NCBI GenBank assembly: GCA_041748075.1
Contig: JBGTDX010000017.1
Span: forward strand, 1 to 11,331
Origin: JBGSYJ01 sp041748075
GTDB lineage: Bacteria > Acidobacteriota > Thermoanaerobaculia > Gp7-AA8
DNA length: 11,331 nucleotides
Reading direction: 5' to 3'
Position numbers and translations under genes: made by a program. Under the pieces are notes generated by a model. The model saw nothing but the letters and a program-made list of their open reading frames with translations. It had not been told where the DNA came from and made no database searches. This document shows positions 1 through 8,097 of this stretch, piece after piece; the stretch's first letter is position 1, and the number at the start of each line of letters is the position of its first letter.

Positions 1-1
1 A

Positions 2-1324
2 CTCGGCCTCGGGCCGAAGATCACAACCGCCGTCGAAGCCAGCGGCTATACCGAACCTACCCCCATCCAGTCGAAGGCCATTCCGGTCATCCTCCAGGGA
101 CGCGACATGATCGGCGTTGCCCAGACGGGCACCGGCAAGACGGCGGCTTTCGTGCTCCCGATGCTCGAGAAGCTGTCGAAGGGCGAGCGTCGGCGAGGCA
201 TGCGTGCGCTGGTCGTCGCGCCGACCCGCGAGCTCGTTCTGCAGATCGAGGAGAACGTCCGCAACTACGCGCGAAACCTCAACCTCCGGTTCGCGACGGT
301 CTACGGGGGCGTCAATGAAAGGCCGCAGATTTCGGCGCTCCGGAATGGAGTCGACCTGGTCGTCGCAACGCCCGGACGCCTCATCGACCTCATGGGTCAG
401 GGCCATGTCAATTTCAGCAGCATCGAATTCGTCGTTCTCGACGAGGCCGACAGAATGCTGGACATGGGATTTCTTCCGCAGATCCGCCAGGTCGTCCGGG
501 CGCTTCCCGCGAAGCGGCAGAGCCTTCTCTTCTCCGCGACCCTCTCGAAAGAGATCGAGCAGGTCACGAAAGAGTTTCTGAAAGATCCCGAGATCGTGCA
601 GATCGGGCGGCGGGCCACACCGGCCGAGACCGTCACACAGTACGTCTACGAAGTGCAGAAGCCTGCGAAGGTCGATGTGCTGATCCATCTGCTGCAGGAC
701 AAGGCAATGGACATGGTGCTGGTCTTTTCGCGGACGAAGCATGGCGCGGACAAGATCTCGCGGAAGCTGATCGCCGCAAAGATTCCATCGGCCACGCTTC
801 ATTCGAACCGCACACAGAACCAGCGCATCGAAGCGCTCAAGCGTTTCAAGTCGGGCGAAGTGCGCGTGCTCGTGGCGACGGACATCGCCGCGCGCGGCAT
901 TGACGTCGACGGCATCTCGCACGTGGTGAATTTCGACTTCCCGCCGCAGCCCGAGGATTACGTGCATCGTATCGGAAGGACGGGACGCGCGCATGCAGTC
1001 GGTGACGCGATCAGTTTCGTCTCGCCTGATGAGGCGGGCGATCTCCGCGCGCTTGAGCGGTTCCTCGGAAGGGGAATTCCGCGCAAGCAGGTGCAGGGGA
1101 TCGTGCTTCGTCACCACGACGAAACGGCGCCCGCACGGCCGCAGGGATCGCGGCCGCAACGTCCCGGATCCTCGCATCAGCGCCCCCAGTCACGGCCATC
1201 ACAGCGGAGCGACAGCCGCAGACCGCGTGCTTCATCCCTGCCTCCGAGAGGCAAGTCGGCGACCTCGAGCGCATCGGCTGGTCCCCGGCGTGGTGCCGGA
1301 CCTCGCACGCGCAATCGGGTCTGA
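2..1324 (+). CDS. rhlE: DEAD-box ATP-dependent RNA helicase, RhlE-like (5' end outside window)
   Basis: ATP-dependent RNA unwinding enzyme of the cytoplasm; RhlE-type proteins act in ribosome assembly and RNA turnover. The frame is open from base 2, and about 440 residues are visible. Motifs appear in order: Q motif GYTEPTPIQ (about base 44), motif I AQTGTGKT (119-142), Ia APTRELVL, Ib TPGRLIDL, II DEAD within VVLDEADRMLDMGF (about 430-470), III SAT, IV LVFSRTKHGADKI, V ATDIAARGIDV, and VI HRIGRTGRA (about 964-990). Both RecA-like domains therefore look complete. The tail after about base 1110 is basic and rich in R, P, S and Q, as is usual for RhlE RNA-contact tails. The visible start LGLGPKITTAVEASGY matches the family N-terminus, so only a handful of residues should be missing. 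The first internal ATG at 107 falls after the Q motif and is not the start. The gene converges on vapC. RhlE is more likely than CsdA, RhlB or SrmB, but the exact subfamily is inferred. Confidence 0.93.
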   Translation, partial: LGLGPKITTAVEASGYTEPTPIQSKAIPVILQGRDMIGVAQTGTGKTAAFVLPMLEKLSKGERRRGMRALVVAPTRELVLQIEENVRNYARNLNLRFATVYGGVNERPQISALRNGVDLVVATPGRLIDLMGQGHVNFSSIEFVVLDEADRMLDMGFLPQIRQVVRALPAKRQSLLFSATLSKEIEQVTKEFLKDPEIVQIGRRATPAETVTQYVYEVQKPAKVDVLIHLLQDKAMDMVLVFSRTKHGADKISRKLIAAKIPSATLHSNRTQNQRIEALKRFKSGEVRVLVATDIAARGIDVDGISHVVNFDFPPQPEDYVHRIGRTGRAHAVGDAISFVSPDEAGDLRALERFLGRGIPRKQVQGIVLRHHDETAPARPQGSRPQRPGSSHQRPQSRPSQRSDSRRPRASSLPPRGKSATSSASAGPRRGAGPRTRNRV

Positions 1325-1407
1325 TGGCGATAGCCTGAGTCAAGGGGCGATGACACCAGCTGTCGCGTCTAATGAACCTCATTAATCGCGCGGCGATCGT
1401 CAGGACT
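1325..1407. other. Non-coding spacer with small hairpin after rhlE
   Basis: No gene is seen between rhlE and the inverted repeat. Bases 1370-1375 (TAATGA) and 1379-1384 (TCATTA) form a perfect 6-bp stem with an ACC loop. CGCG on both outer sides can extend it across a small internal loop. There is no T-run after it, so a classical intrinsic terminator is not supported. It may still slow or protect the rhlE transcript end. Confidence 0.3.
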
Positions 1408-1580
1408 TGTCATCCCGAGCTTGGTCGTGCGGGCGGGAGGGGCGAGGGAACTCCGGCGGTAGTACATAGTCAATTCGTCACGGGAAGGAGTCGACGAACG
1501 GACCTCTCCTCGAGGCAGCTACGTACCATCGCGAGAGGTCCCTCGCCCCTCCCGCACGCCCACGCTTGCTCGGGATGACA
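1408..1580. repeat. Long imperfect inverted repeat with TGTCATCCCGAGC ends
   Basis: Two 42-base arms, 1408-1449 and 1539-1580, are reverse complements at 35 of 42 positions by my hand alignment. The outer 13 bases (TGTCATCCCGAGC) and the inner 16 or so match fully. A nested 9-bp perfect pair, GGACCTCTC (1500-1508) with GAGAGGTCC (1533-1541), offers a competing hairpin. The block lies between the convergent rhlE and vapC stops, so it could end transcription from both sides. It has no transposase and looks like a MITE- or REP-like miniature element. Translations across it, such as a 68-codon plus-strand frame from 1372, are not credible genes. From 1581 to 1659 I see nothing further. Confidence 0.85.
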
Positions 1581-1659
1581 ATTGGTTCATTCCTCGCCAC
1601 AATGATCTGTCCAATCATTCCGGAGCTCAGAGATGATGTGTCGCCGTGTAGCTTCCCGT

Positions 1660-2067
1660 CTAGGTGCCGAACCGATCCAACAGTTCGATCTTCGCATCAT
1701 GCAGCGGAGCGCCGGCGAGCTTCGAGTCGAAGGTGACGAGGGGGGCGCGAAGAAGCTCAGCGAGTGATATGTATGCCGCGTCATAGGCACTGAGGTTGTC
1801 GCGCAGTTCCCAGATTCTGCCGATGAGCAGCTCATGTGAGTACCGCTCAATCTGAACCGCTCGAAAGTCCTCGACGGCCTCTTCGAGGCGGGGGAGCGCG
1901 ATGCTGCGGTTCCGCGCGTAACGCCGAAGCACCTGTATCACTTCGACGTCGATCAGGTGCGGCGCATGCAGCGTCTCGGTCGATCGAAAAAGTCGCCTTG
2001 TCACCGCATCGGTACTGGAAGTCTTGAGCAGAAGCTCCAGAATCGTCGAGGCGTCTACGACGATCAT
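1660..2067 (-). CDS. vapC: PIN-domain toxin ribonuclease (VapC family)
   Basis: Predicted Mg2+-dependent endoribonuclease toxin of a type II toxin-antitoxin system; the normal targets in this family are tRNA or rRNA. It is 135 residues, a typical length. The four acidic PIN residues are all visible: D5 in VVDAS, E42 in IDVEVIQ, D96 in SAYDAAY and D114 in TFDSKL, so the active site looks intact. The ATG at 2067-2065 overlaps the vapB TGA as ATGA (2064-2067), the tight translational coupling usual for antitoxin-toxin pairs. No competing start is needed. The stop is TAG. It converges on rhlE across the inverted repeat at 1408-1580. The RNA target cannot be predicted from this sequence. Confidence 0.93.
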   Translation of the reverse strand: MIVVDASTILELLLKTSSTDAVTRRLFRSTETLHAPHLIDVEVIQVLRRYARNRSIALPRLEEAVEDFRAVQIERYSHELLIGRIWELRDNLSAYDAAYISLAELLRAPLVTFDSKLAGAPLHDAKIELLDRFGT

Positions 2068-2294
2068 CGCCGGTCGCGCTCTGCCCGGACCGCTTTTTCG
2101 GGAGCCACGTCGGGTTTCGTTCGGCTGCGCGCCTCGAGCCGCCGGATGAGCTCACTGCGGCTGGGTCGCTCCGCGATCCGCCGCAATTCGCGGATCAGGT
2201 AGTCGGAAAGCGACATGCCCTCGAGGGCGGCTCTCGCCTTCAATGTTCGATGGAGCTCGTCCGATACGTTCCGCAGCTGGAGCATCTTGGCCAT
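2064..2294 (-). CDS. vapB: Antitoxin of VapBC pair (FitA/RHH-like N-terminus)
   Basis: A 76-residue antitoxin expected to bind DNA through a ribbon-helix-helix N-terminus and to neutralise VapC with its C-terminal tail. The N-terminus MAKMLQLRNVSDELHRTLK followed by ARAALEGMSLSDYLIREL matches the FitA/VapB pattern: a short beta strand, then two helices around a G-M-S-L-S-D-Y turn. The tail is highly charged, with many R and E residues. The frame stays open upstream to 2906, but that extension has no family resemblance and runs antisense-in-frame over another gene. I chose the ATG at 2294; the ATG at 2285 (MLQLRN) is the alternative. No Shine-Dalgarno sequence precedes either. The promoter at 2301-2329 would place the transcript start at about 2294, so translation may be leaderless. 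Confidence 0.9.
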   Translation of the reverse strand: MAKMLQLRNVSDELHRTLKARAALEGMSLSDYLIRELRRIAERPSRSELIRRLEARSRTKPDVAPEKAVRAERDRR

Positions 2295-2337
2295 GTGTGA
2301 AACATGCATCCATCGTATCCACATGTCAACATGTGGA
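2292..2337 (-). promoter_or_regulatory. vapBC promoter with palindromic operator
   Basis: A perfect palindrome has arms TCCACATGT (2318-2326) and ACATGTGGA (2329-2337) with a 2-base spacer. On the minus strand its centre contains a consensus -35 box TTGACA (2329-2324). Seventeen bases on is CATGTT (2306-2301), a modest -10 box matching 3 of 6. A second, weaker inverted pair, CATGT (2292-2296) and ACATG (2302-2306), covers the -10 box and the vapB start codon. Repeated CATGT/ACATG half-sites across -35, -10 and start suit autorepression by the VapB or VapBC complex, which is normal for this family. Binding itself is inference. Confidence 0.72.
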
Positions 2338-2371
2338 ACGCATGCAGTGCGGCGTTCGCCCGTTCTCCGGA

Positions 2372-2902
2372 TCAGTCGATCACGGCGCGTGCGATCGTGT
2401 TTTTGTCCGTGCCGAACCAGATTCTCTTCGACGGCGCGTGATAGATCATGTGGCGCACCGTGCTCCCGCCGCTCGGAACCTCGGCGCTCGCCGTGAACTT
2501 CGAGGTGCGGGGGTCGAAGCCCACCAGGCGGTTCGGCTGGGGACCGGTCTCGACAAGCCACATTTTTCCCGAGGTGTCGCGCGTCATCGCGTATGGGAGT
2601 GATCCGCTTCCCGAGGGTGTCTCCCATTCTCTGACCGCCCCGCTCGCAGGATCGAGCCGTGCCAGGGTCCCGCGGGCGTAATCGACGTACCACACCGAAT
2701 CGTCGGTTCCGATTTCGATTCTCCGTCCGCGTGCACCCTTTTCGGGAAGCGTGTACTCGCGAACTTTCATCGTCGCCGGATCGATCGTGCCGATCCTGTT
2801 CGTGCCGAACTCGTTGAACCACGGCCGGCCTTTCGAATCGAGGACGATGCCGTAAGGGCGAGAGCCGGGAGTCGAAAGCTTCGAATGACTTCCAAGCAGC
2901 GA
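2372..2902 (-). pseudogene. 5'-truncated Vgb-like (streptogramin-lyase family) beta-propeller remnant
   Basis: The frame read from 2902 down to the TGA at 2374-2372 encodes about 176 residues. From about 2870 it shows propeller blades in the Vgb/SMP-30 style: PYGIVLDSKGRPWFNEFGTN, then RIGTIDPATMKVREYTLP, DSVWYVDYARGTLARLDP, GKMWLVETGPQPNRLVGFDP and KRIWFGTDKN near the end. Intact family members are usually near 300 residues or more with six or seven blades; only about the last four are here. The frame is closed by a TGA at 2905-2903, and no ATG, GTG or TTG precedes the conserved region. The first ATG (2770) falls inside a blade. The N-terminal half is therefore missing, and the break sits just before the TPP riboswitch region. 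Translation of a short piece from 2770 (132 aa) is possible but would not make a propeller. Homologues are not necessarily resistance enzymes. Confidence 0.72.
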
Positions 2903-2972
2903 TCATGCGATCCGAATTCCCGAGGGACGGAAACGGCGACGGCGCAACGGCAACGACGCCAACGACAATTGC

Positions 2973-3001
2973 TTGACTCCGGCGCTTTGCGGCCGCAGAC
3001 T
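2973..3001 (+). promoter_or_regulatory. Possible promoter for the TPP riboswitch transcript
   Basis: TTGACT (2973-2978) resembles a -35 box. Seventeen bases on, CAGACT (2996-3001) is only a 3 of 6 match to a -10 box. The position, just before the riboswitch aptamer, is right for a leader promoter. The -10 is weak and the call is tentative. Confidence 0.25.
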
Positions 3002-3010
3002 GGAGGATGC

Positions 3011-3087
3011 GAGCCTAGGGGTGGCCTGGAGGGCCTGAGATTACACCCTCGAACCTGATCCGGTTTGGACCGGCGTAGGGAACGGCA
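3011..3087 (+). promoter_or_regulatory. TPP (thiamine pyrophosphate) riboswitch aptamer
   Basis: The conserved THI-box elements occur in order. P2 is GGGTG (3019-3023) paired with CACCC (3044-3048). A GGCC/GGCC-type P3 arm follows at about 3024-3034, then CTGAGA (3035-3040), ACCTGATC (3053-3060), a P5 stem CCGG (3060-3063) with CCGG (3070-3073), and GCGTAGGGAA (3073-3082). GCC (3013-3015) with GGC (3084-3086) can close P1. The aptamer binds TPP and normally turns off thiamine genes. The platform runs to the thiC start at 3168. CCTC (3140-3143) can pair with GAGG of the ribosome-binding site (3155-3158), which suggests translational control; that part is inference. No mutation is visible in the pyrimidine- or pyrophosphate-sensing cores. 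Confidence 0.95.
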
Positions 3088-3152
3088 ACGAACAGCAGCA
3101 AGTCCCCACACAGGCCCGACGTGCAATTGCTCACGGTCCCCTCAAACTCGCA

Positions 3153-3158
3153 AGGAGG
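3153..3158 (+). promoter_or_regulatory. Strong ribosome-binding site of thiC
   Basis: AGGAGG lies 9 bases before the ATG at 3168. It is the clearest Shine-Dalgarno in the window, fixes the thiC start, and is the likely output point of the riboswitch. Confidence 0.85.
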
Positions 3159-3167
3159 AAACACACG

Positions 3168-4535
<1,368 letters not shown>

Positions 4536-4545
4536 GATCGATCCA

Positions 4546-5046
4546 ATGAATGAGCAGTCTCCATCCGAAAAGGTGCTCGAGTCTCTCGAGAGTTTCGGAA
4601 TTCCCCATGAGGTGATGCCCTGCGATCCGGAGTTTGCCGATACAGCCGCATTCTGTGAGCGCTACGGAATTGCGCCCGAAGATTCGGCAAACACGATCAT
4701 TGTCGCCTCGAAAAAGGAGCCGGTGCAGTACGCGGCCTGTCTGGCATTGGCAACAACGAGGGTCGACGTCAACCGATCGGTAAGCGCACTGATGGGAATC
4801 AAGCGACTCTCGTTTGCGACGCCCGAGAAGACCGCGGCGCTCACTGGAATGATGGGCGGCGGCGTGACGGTCTTCGGATTGCCTGAGGGTATGCCGATCT
4901 ACATAGACAGCCGAGTGATGGAGCGGAAATCAATCATCGTCGGCGGAGGCAGCCGTTCGATGAAGATCAGTCTCGATCCCGCCGGACTGCTGCTTCTCCC
5001 GGAAGCGAGCGTGATCGAGGGTCTCGCATACGAACCGCGAGGGTGA
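4546..5046 (+). CDS. YbaK/ProX-type aminoacyl-tRNA deacylase
   Basis: A predicted trans-editing enzyme that hydrolyses mischarged tRNA; YbaK members act on Cys-tRNA(Pro) and relatives on Ala-tRNA(Pro). It has 166 residues, the normal length for a free-standing editing domain. Family features include the N-terminal helix SPSEKVLESLESFGIPHEV, DTAAFCERYGIAPEDSANTI leading into the strand IIVASKK, the RLSFATPEKTAALTGMMGGG segment matching the GG-containing binding loop, and IIVGGGSRSMKISLDPAGLL near the end. The ATG at 4546 begins at the expected family start. The frame is open further upstream (to 4141), but that part is antisense-like noise over thiC. It starts 10 bp after the thiC stop and probably shares that transcript, so the TPP riboswitch may influence it. 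It ends just before the repeat block at 5055. The exact tRNA substrate is not predictable here. Confidence 0.85.
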   Translation: MNEQSPSEKVLESLESFGIPHEVMPCDPEFADTAAFCERYGIAPEDSANTIIVASKKEPVQYAACLALATTRVDVNRSVSALMGIKRLSFATPEKTAALTGMMGGGVTVFGLPEGMPIYIDSRVMERKSIIVGGGSRSMKISLDPAGLLLLPEASVIEGLAYEPRG

Positions 5047-5054
5047 TTCAAAAC

Positions 5055-5100
5055 TTGTGATCCTGAGCGAAGCGAACGGGCGCCGCTGAAGAGGCGATGA
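5055..5100. repeat. Partial copy (left half) of the GATCCTGAGCGAAGCGAA repeat
   Basis: The segment TTGTGATCCTGAGCGAAGCG and its continuation, followed by GCTGAAGAGG at about 5085, matches the left arm and loop start of the repeat at 11228-11312 (CCTGAGCGAAGCGAAGG, then GCTGAAGAGGATCG). It has no right arm of its own. It starts about 10 bases after the deacylase stop and abuts the full copy at 5107. Confidence 0.7.
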
Positions 5101-5106
5101 ACCAGC

Positions 5107-5193
5107 GTGTCATCCTGAGCGAAGCGAAGGATCCCCTTCCTCGATGCATTGAGCCAGTAGTCAGGGGATCCTTCGCTTCGCTCAGGATGACAC
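5107..5193. repeat. Perfect 31-bp inverted repeat with GTCATCCTGAGCGAAGCG arms
   Basis: The arms 5107-5137 and 5163-5193 are perfect reverse complements over 31 bases, separated by a 25-base loop. The arm core GTCATCCTGAGCGAAGCG continues with AAGGATC. The element lies between the convergent deacylase and phosphatase genes and would form a very stable hairpin in either transcript. A plus-strand reading across it (from 5097) is repeat-derived and not a gene. From 5194 to 5317 I see nothing else of note. Confidence 0.95.
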
Positions 5194-5317
5194 TCGGTTC
5201 AGTCCTTCCTCGCCCACAACGCTACGCTCACGCTCGATCTCGGAATCGAAGCTCCGCCCTGCACGTGTCGCTTTGTCTTTCATCCGGCGCTGCGGAATGC
5301 GGCCCTGAGAATCCGCA

Positions 5318-6355
5318 TCATGAGGTGGTGGCTCGCGCCCCCGGAATGATTCGCTCGATACCCGGCGCCACGCTTTCGAGACTCGGGATCTGCCGGCCTT
5401 CGGGGGCGGCCTCGAGCAGGAGTGCCGTCCAGTCGTCTTCGATTGTCTCGCGCGTCTCGGCTCGCACCGCTGCCAGGAGATTGTCCAGCCACATTGCCGG
5501 GTCGGTCGCCTCGAGGCCCGCCAGCCGTCCCAGCGTTTCGTAACCGATCGGCTCGCCATTCTCCATGGGTGCCTCAGGCAGCCCATCGGAGTAGAGAAGG
5601 ATTCTGTCCCCTGGTGAAAGCTTCAGCGTGAGGGCCTCGTAGCGAACGCTTACCCTCACGCCGAGTGGAAGACGTGGTCCGGGCACTTCCAGTGCGAGGG
5701 GAGGGTGATTCCTTCTGATGAGCAACGGGTCGGGCAGGCCGGCATTTCCGAGGCGGAGTGTCGATGTGGAGGGGTCGTAGTGGGCGTAGGAGAGCGCGAC
5801 GAACTCGCGGCGCGCGAGATCCCTGTGGATGCGCACGTTCAGTTCCGCGAGGGTCTCCTCCACGGACTTTCCTGCAGCGATCAGCGGGAGGACCGCCTTG
5901 ACCGTGGCCATGATCAGACTTGCGCCGATGCCTTTGCCTGCAACATCGGCGACCACAAGGCCCAGCGAGCCGTCGGCAAGATGAAACACGTCATAGAAAT
6001 CTCCAGCGACGTATTGCGCGGCGACATTGCGCGACTCCACGCGGTAGCCCGCCGCTTCGATCGATGAGGGAGGAAGGAGCCGCTGCTGGATCGAGCGCGC
6101 CAGTTCGAGCTCCTTGTCGGCGAACTCCCTTTCTCTGGCGCGCTGTCCGTTCTCCTCGATACGGTTCCGCAGGATCGAGAGTGCGAACACGGCGATCCCG
6201 AAGAAGATCCCGATGATCGCGCCCGTGGCAACAGATCGCGAGGTGACACTCGAGCCGTTGAGCAGAAACGCAGCCGCGGCACCGAGGGTCGCAGATACTG
6301 AAAGAAGGCCGGACGTTCGCCAGGCCGAACCTCGCATCAGTGGCGGCGCTTTCAT
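5318..6355 (-). CDS. Membrane-anchored RsbU/SpoIIE-type PP2C serine phosphatase
   Basis: A predicted Mn2+/Mg2+-dependent protein phosphatase of the partner-switching type, which usually dephosphorylates a phospho-serine anti-sigma antagonist. From the ATG at 6355 it has 345 residues. Two hydrophobic segments lie near residues 16-33 and 41-62, then a basic linker and a coiled-coil-like stretch ending in the RsbU hallmark SIQQRLLPP. Metal-site motifs follow: GDFYDVF, VADVAGKG, the SYAHYDPSTSTLRLGNAG strand pair, LLYSDGLPE and EDDWTALLL, so the catalytic aspartates appear complete. No HAMP, PAS or GAF sensor domain is seen. An in-frame ATG at 6436 would add 27 residues with no family likeness; no clear Shine-Dalgarno sequence settles the choice. 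It is divergent from a response regulator across a short spacer and convergent with the deacylase. No anti-sigma or STAS gene is present in the window, so its substrate is unknown. Confidence 0.9.
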   Translation of the reverse strand: MKAPPLMRGSAWRTSGLLSVSATLGAAAAFLLNGSSVTSRSVATGAIIGIFFGIAVFALSILRNRIEENGQRAREREFADKELELARSIQQRLLPPSSIEAAGYRVESRNVAAQYVAGDFYDVFHLADGSLGLVVADVAGKGIGASLIMATVKAVLPLIAAGKSVEETLAELNVRIHRDLARREFVALSYAHYDPSTSTLRLGNAGLPDPLLIRRNHPPLALEVPGPRLPLGVRVSVRYEALTLKLSPGDRILLYSDGLPEAPMENGEPIGYETLGRLAGLEATDPAMWLDNLLAAVRAETRETIEDDWTALLLEAAPEGRQIPSLESVAPGIERIIPGARATTS

Positions 6356-6514
6356 AACGCTATCGTACGTCGAATGCATCGCGGAGTTGCTGAGCGTGCG
6401 TTGGGGTTCGATCCCTCCGGGTGACGCTCTGTCCATACCAACGGACGATTCTTCTAACTCCGTCGCGTCGAATCAATGACTTACGCTGGCAGCAGGGTTG
6501 AAATAGAGGGAACC

Positions 6515-7006
6515 ATGAAGCCAACCCTGAGAATGAACCGGGCCCTGCGGACCGCACTCGTGGTCGATGACGACGCGACCAACAGAAAGCTGATCTCGGC
6601 GATCCTGCGCCGTGAACGATTCCTCGTCAGCTGGGCGAGTGACGGCGCGGAAGCCATCAGCTCGATCAATGCGGTCGATTTTTCTGTCATCGTCCTCGAT
6701 CTCGTGATGCCCGGCGTGAGTGGGCAGGAGGTGATCACTCATCTGCTGGAGACGAGACCCGATTCGCTGCGCAGGGTGATCGTACTCACGGCATTGAACA
6801 ACATCGACGTTTCGCCTGAGCAGGTCTTCGCCGTCATGAGAAAGCCGTTCGAGTTCGACAGGTTCGTCCGTGCGATCTGCGACTGCGCCGATCAGTGCGA
6901 CTCGCCCGTTCAAGCGCCGCCTCGGCGATGTGGTGAAGCCGATCCAGATTCCTGGCGCCTGCAGGATTTGCGGGCGCGGACCCCCTCTGATACATTAGAA
7001 ATGTGA
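6515..7006 (+). CDS. Stand-alone response regulator (receiver domain, no output domain)
   Basis: A CheY-like phospho-acceptor protein of 163 residues from the ATG at 6515. Acidic pocket residues are D18 and D19 in LVVDDD, the phospho-acceptor is D62 in IVLDLVMPG, the switch threonine is T92 in VLTALN, and the lysine is K110 in MRKPFEF. All are present, so it should be phosphorylatable. After about residue 125 there is only a short, Pro/Arg-rich tail with no DNA-binding or enzymatic domain. I prefer the 6515 start because GAGGG (6506-6510) sits 4 bases upstream; an ATG at 6476 is in frame but lacks one. It overlaps the next gene at ATGTGA (7001-7006) and is divergent from the phosphatase, suggesting a shared signalling route. 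No histidine kinase is in the window. Confidence 0.9.
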   Translation: MKPTLRMNRALRTALVVDDDATNRKLISAILRRERFLVSWASDGAEAISSINAVDFSVIVLDLVMPGVSGQEVITHLLETRPDSLRRVIVLTALNNIDVSPEQVFAVMRKPFEFDRFVRAICDCADQCDSPVQAPPRRCGEADPDSWRLQDLRARTPSDTLEM

Positions 7007-8088
7007 GCGGGGTGGAGCGGGTGGGAGAGTTGCTGCTTCGGCATGGCGCGGTCACGCTGCCGCCGATTCCGGAGACGCATCGAGGCGTCGCGCGGACGCA
7101 GCGTCTCGAGGCAGGCAACGACGGAGCTGTCGCCTTTCTCTACGATCAGGCTTCCGCGCAGAACATCGCCTTTTCCCGTCCCCGGATACTCAGTGAGTTT
7201 TCCGGCGAGGACGATCTCGAGGATGCTCACCTCAGGGAGCTCGCGCTGCGCGGCGCCCTCGTAGCCTGGGAGCTCGCCAGCTGGGACGCGATCCGGGTAG
7301 ACCTGCATCCAGGTCCTCCGCTGACAGCTCGCGAGATGGGACGGGATCAGTGGCTTCCACCGCAGCGCGCCTATCTCGATGCGCCTTCCGGCCTGTTGAG
7401 GCTCGATTCGCATGGATCACTGCCGTTCGGTGAACGAGAGCCCCGTTTCGAAGGTGCGATCGCCCGGGTCCCGCCGGGTCGGTACATCGCTACGCTGCAT
7501 CGCCGTGACGAGAACGCCTCGAGGAGATCACCGGGGTTATGGGGAGCGCCTGTTGACTTCATCACGCTCACCGATGTGAACACCCTGCGCCTGAACCGTC
7601 GTCCCGTTGCGGTTCTGCTCTATCCCGCACCGGAGCATGATCGATGGGAAGGCCGATACACAGCCGGTCCTGAAGAGTTCCGAGGACTTCTGGTCGGCAG
7701 TGTGGGTGCGCTGAACAGCTTCGCCGTGAATCTCGATCGCAATGCAGCCGCAGCGATGAACCTCGGGCCCGGCGCTTTCATCACCGTCGAGGCGGGTGGG
7801 CGGGAGTTCCGGGCACTCTATCTGGGTGACATCCGCATCGATGAGGTGCTCGAGCAGCATGGCCCTTACACGCTCGCCGAGCTGCGCGCGGCAGCGCCGT
7901 TTCTCGCTTATCAGGATCACTGGGTGAGGCAGCGCAGGCGCGATCCTTCAACCGTTGTAGTCCTGAGCGGTACATCCTGCGGATCCTATGATTTCACTGG
8001 GCTCAGGTCGGGAATGCCGGTCGAGGTGACGCTCGAAGAGCGGGCGCGTGAACCTCTCCGGTGGGCAAGTCTGGATGACAACGAATAA
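7003..8088 (+). CDS. Unrecognised 361-aa soluble protein coupled to response regulator
   Basis: I do not recognise this family. The frame opens with GTG at 7003, overlapping the response-regulator stop, which points to translational coupling; later GTG codons at 7012 and 7021 are alternatives. The product is acidic to neutral, with no signal peptide or transmembrane segment. It looks alpha/beta with several beta-rich stretches: GAVAFLYDQASAQNIAFSRP, FEGAIARVPPGRYIATLHRR, RRPVAVLLYPAPEHDRWEGR, FITVEAGGREFRALYLGDI and a C-terminal STVVVLSGTSCGSYDFTGLR. No cysteine cluster, nucleotide-binding loop or catalytic signature is obvious. The PPGRY segment resembles beta-sandwich domains of uncharacterised bacterial proteins, but I cannot name one. 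Codon use and steady length support a real gene. It may be the effector or partner of the regulator; that is inference from position only. Confidence 0.8.
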   Translation: MSGVERVGELLLRHGAVTLPPIPETHRGVARTQRLEAGNDGAVAFLYDQASAQNIAFSRPRILSEFSGEDDLEDAHLRELALRGALVAWELASWDAIRVDLHPGPPLTAREMGRDQWLPPQRAYLDAPSGLLRLDSHGSLPFGEREPRFEGAIARVPPGRYIATLHRRDENASRRSPGLWGAPVDFITLTDVNTLRLNRRPVAVLLYPAPEHDRWEGRYTAGPEEFRGLLVGSVGALNSFAVNLDRNAAAAMNLGPGAFITVEAGGREFRALYLGDIRIDEVLEQHGPYTLAELRAAAPFLAYQDHWVRQRRRDPSTVVVLSGTSCGSYDFTGLRSGMPVEVTLEERAREPLRWASLDDNE

Positions 8089-8097
8089 ACTGCGGAA

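Noticed and set aside
2064..2906. Long 280-codon minus-strand frame
   Set aside because: Only the last 76 codons are VapB. The upstream part has no family likeness and covers the Vgb-like remnant in another frame of the same strand.
2767..3126. 119-codon minus-strand frame across the riboswitch
   Set aside because: Antisense to the TPP aptamer, with low-complexity Arg/Ser content and no family motif.
5097..5543. Plus-strand frame beginning MNQRVILSEAKDP
   Set aside because: Its start is a translation of the inverted repeat and the remainder is antisense to the phosphatase gene.
6395..6440. GGTTCGATCC resembling a tRNA T-loop, possibly a tRNA end or attachment site
   Set aside because: Only a 4-bp T-stem can form, no acceptor stem, anticodon arm or CCA end matches, and it lies in the phosphatase upstream region without integrase nearby.
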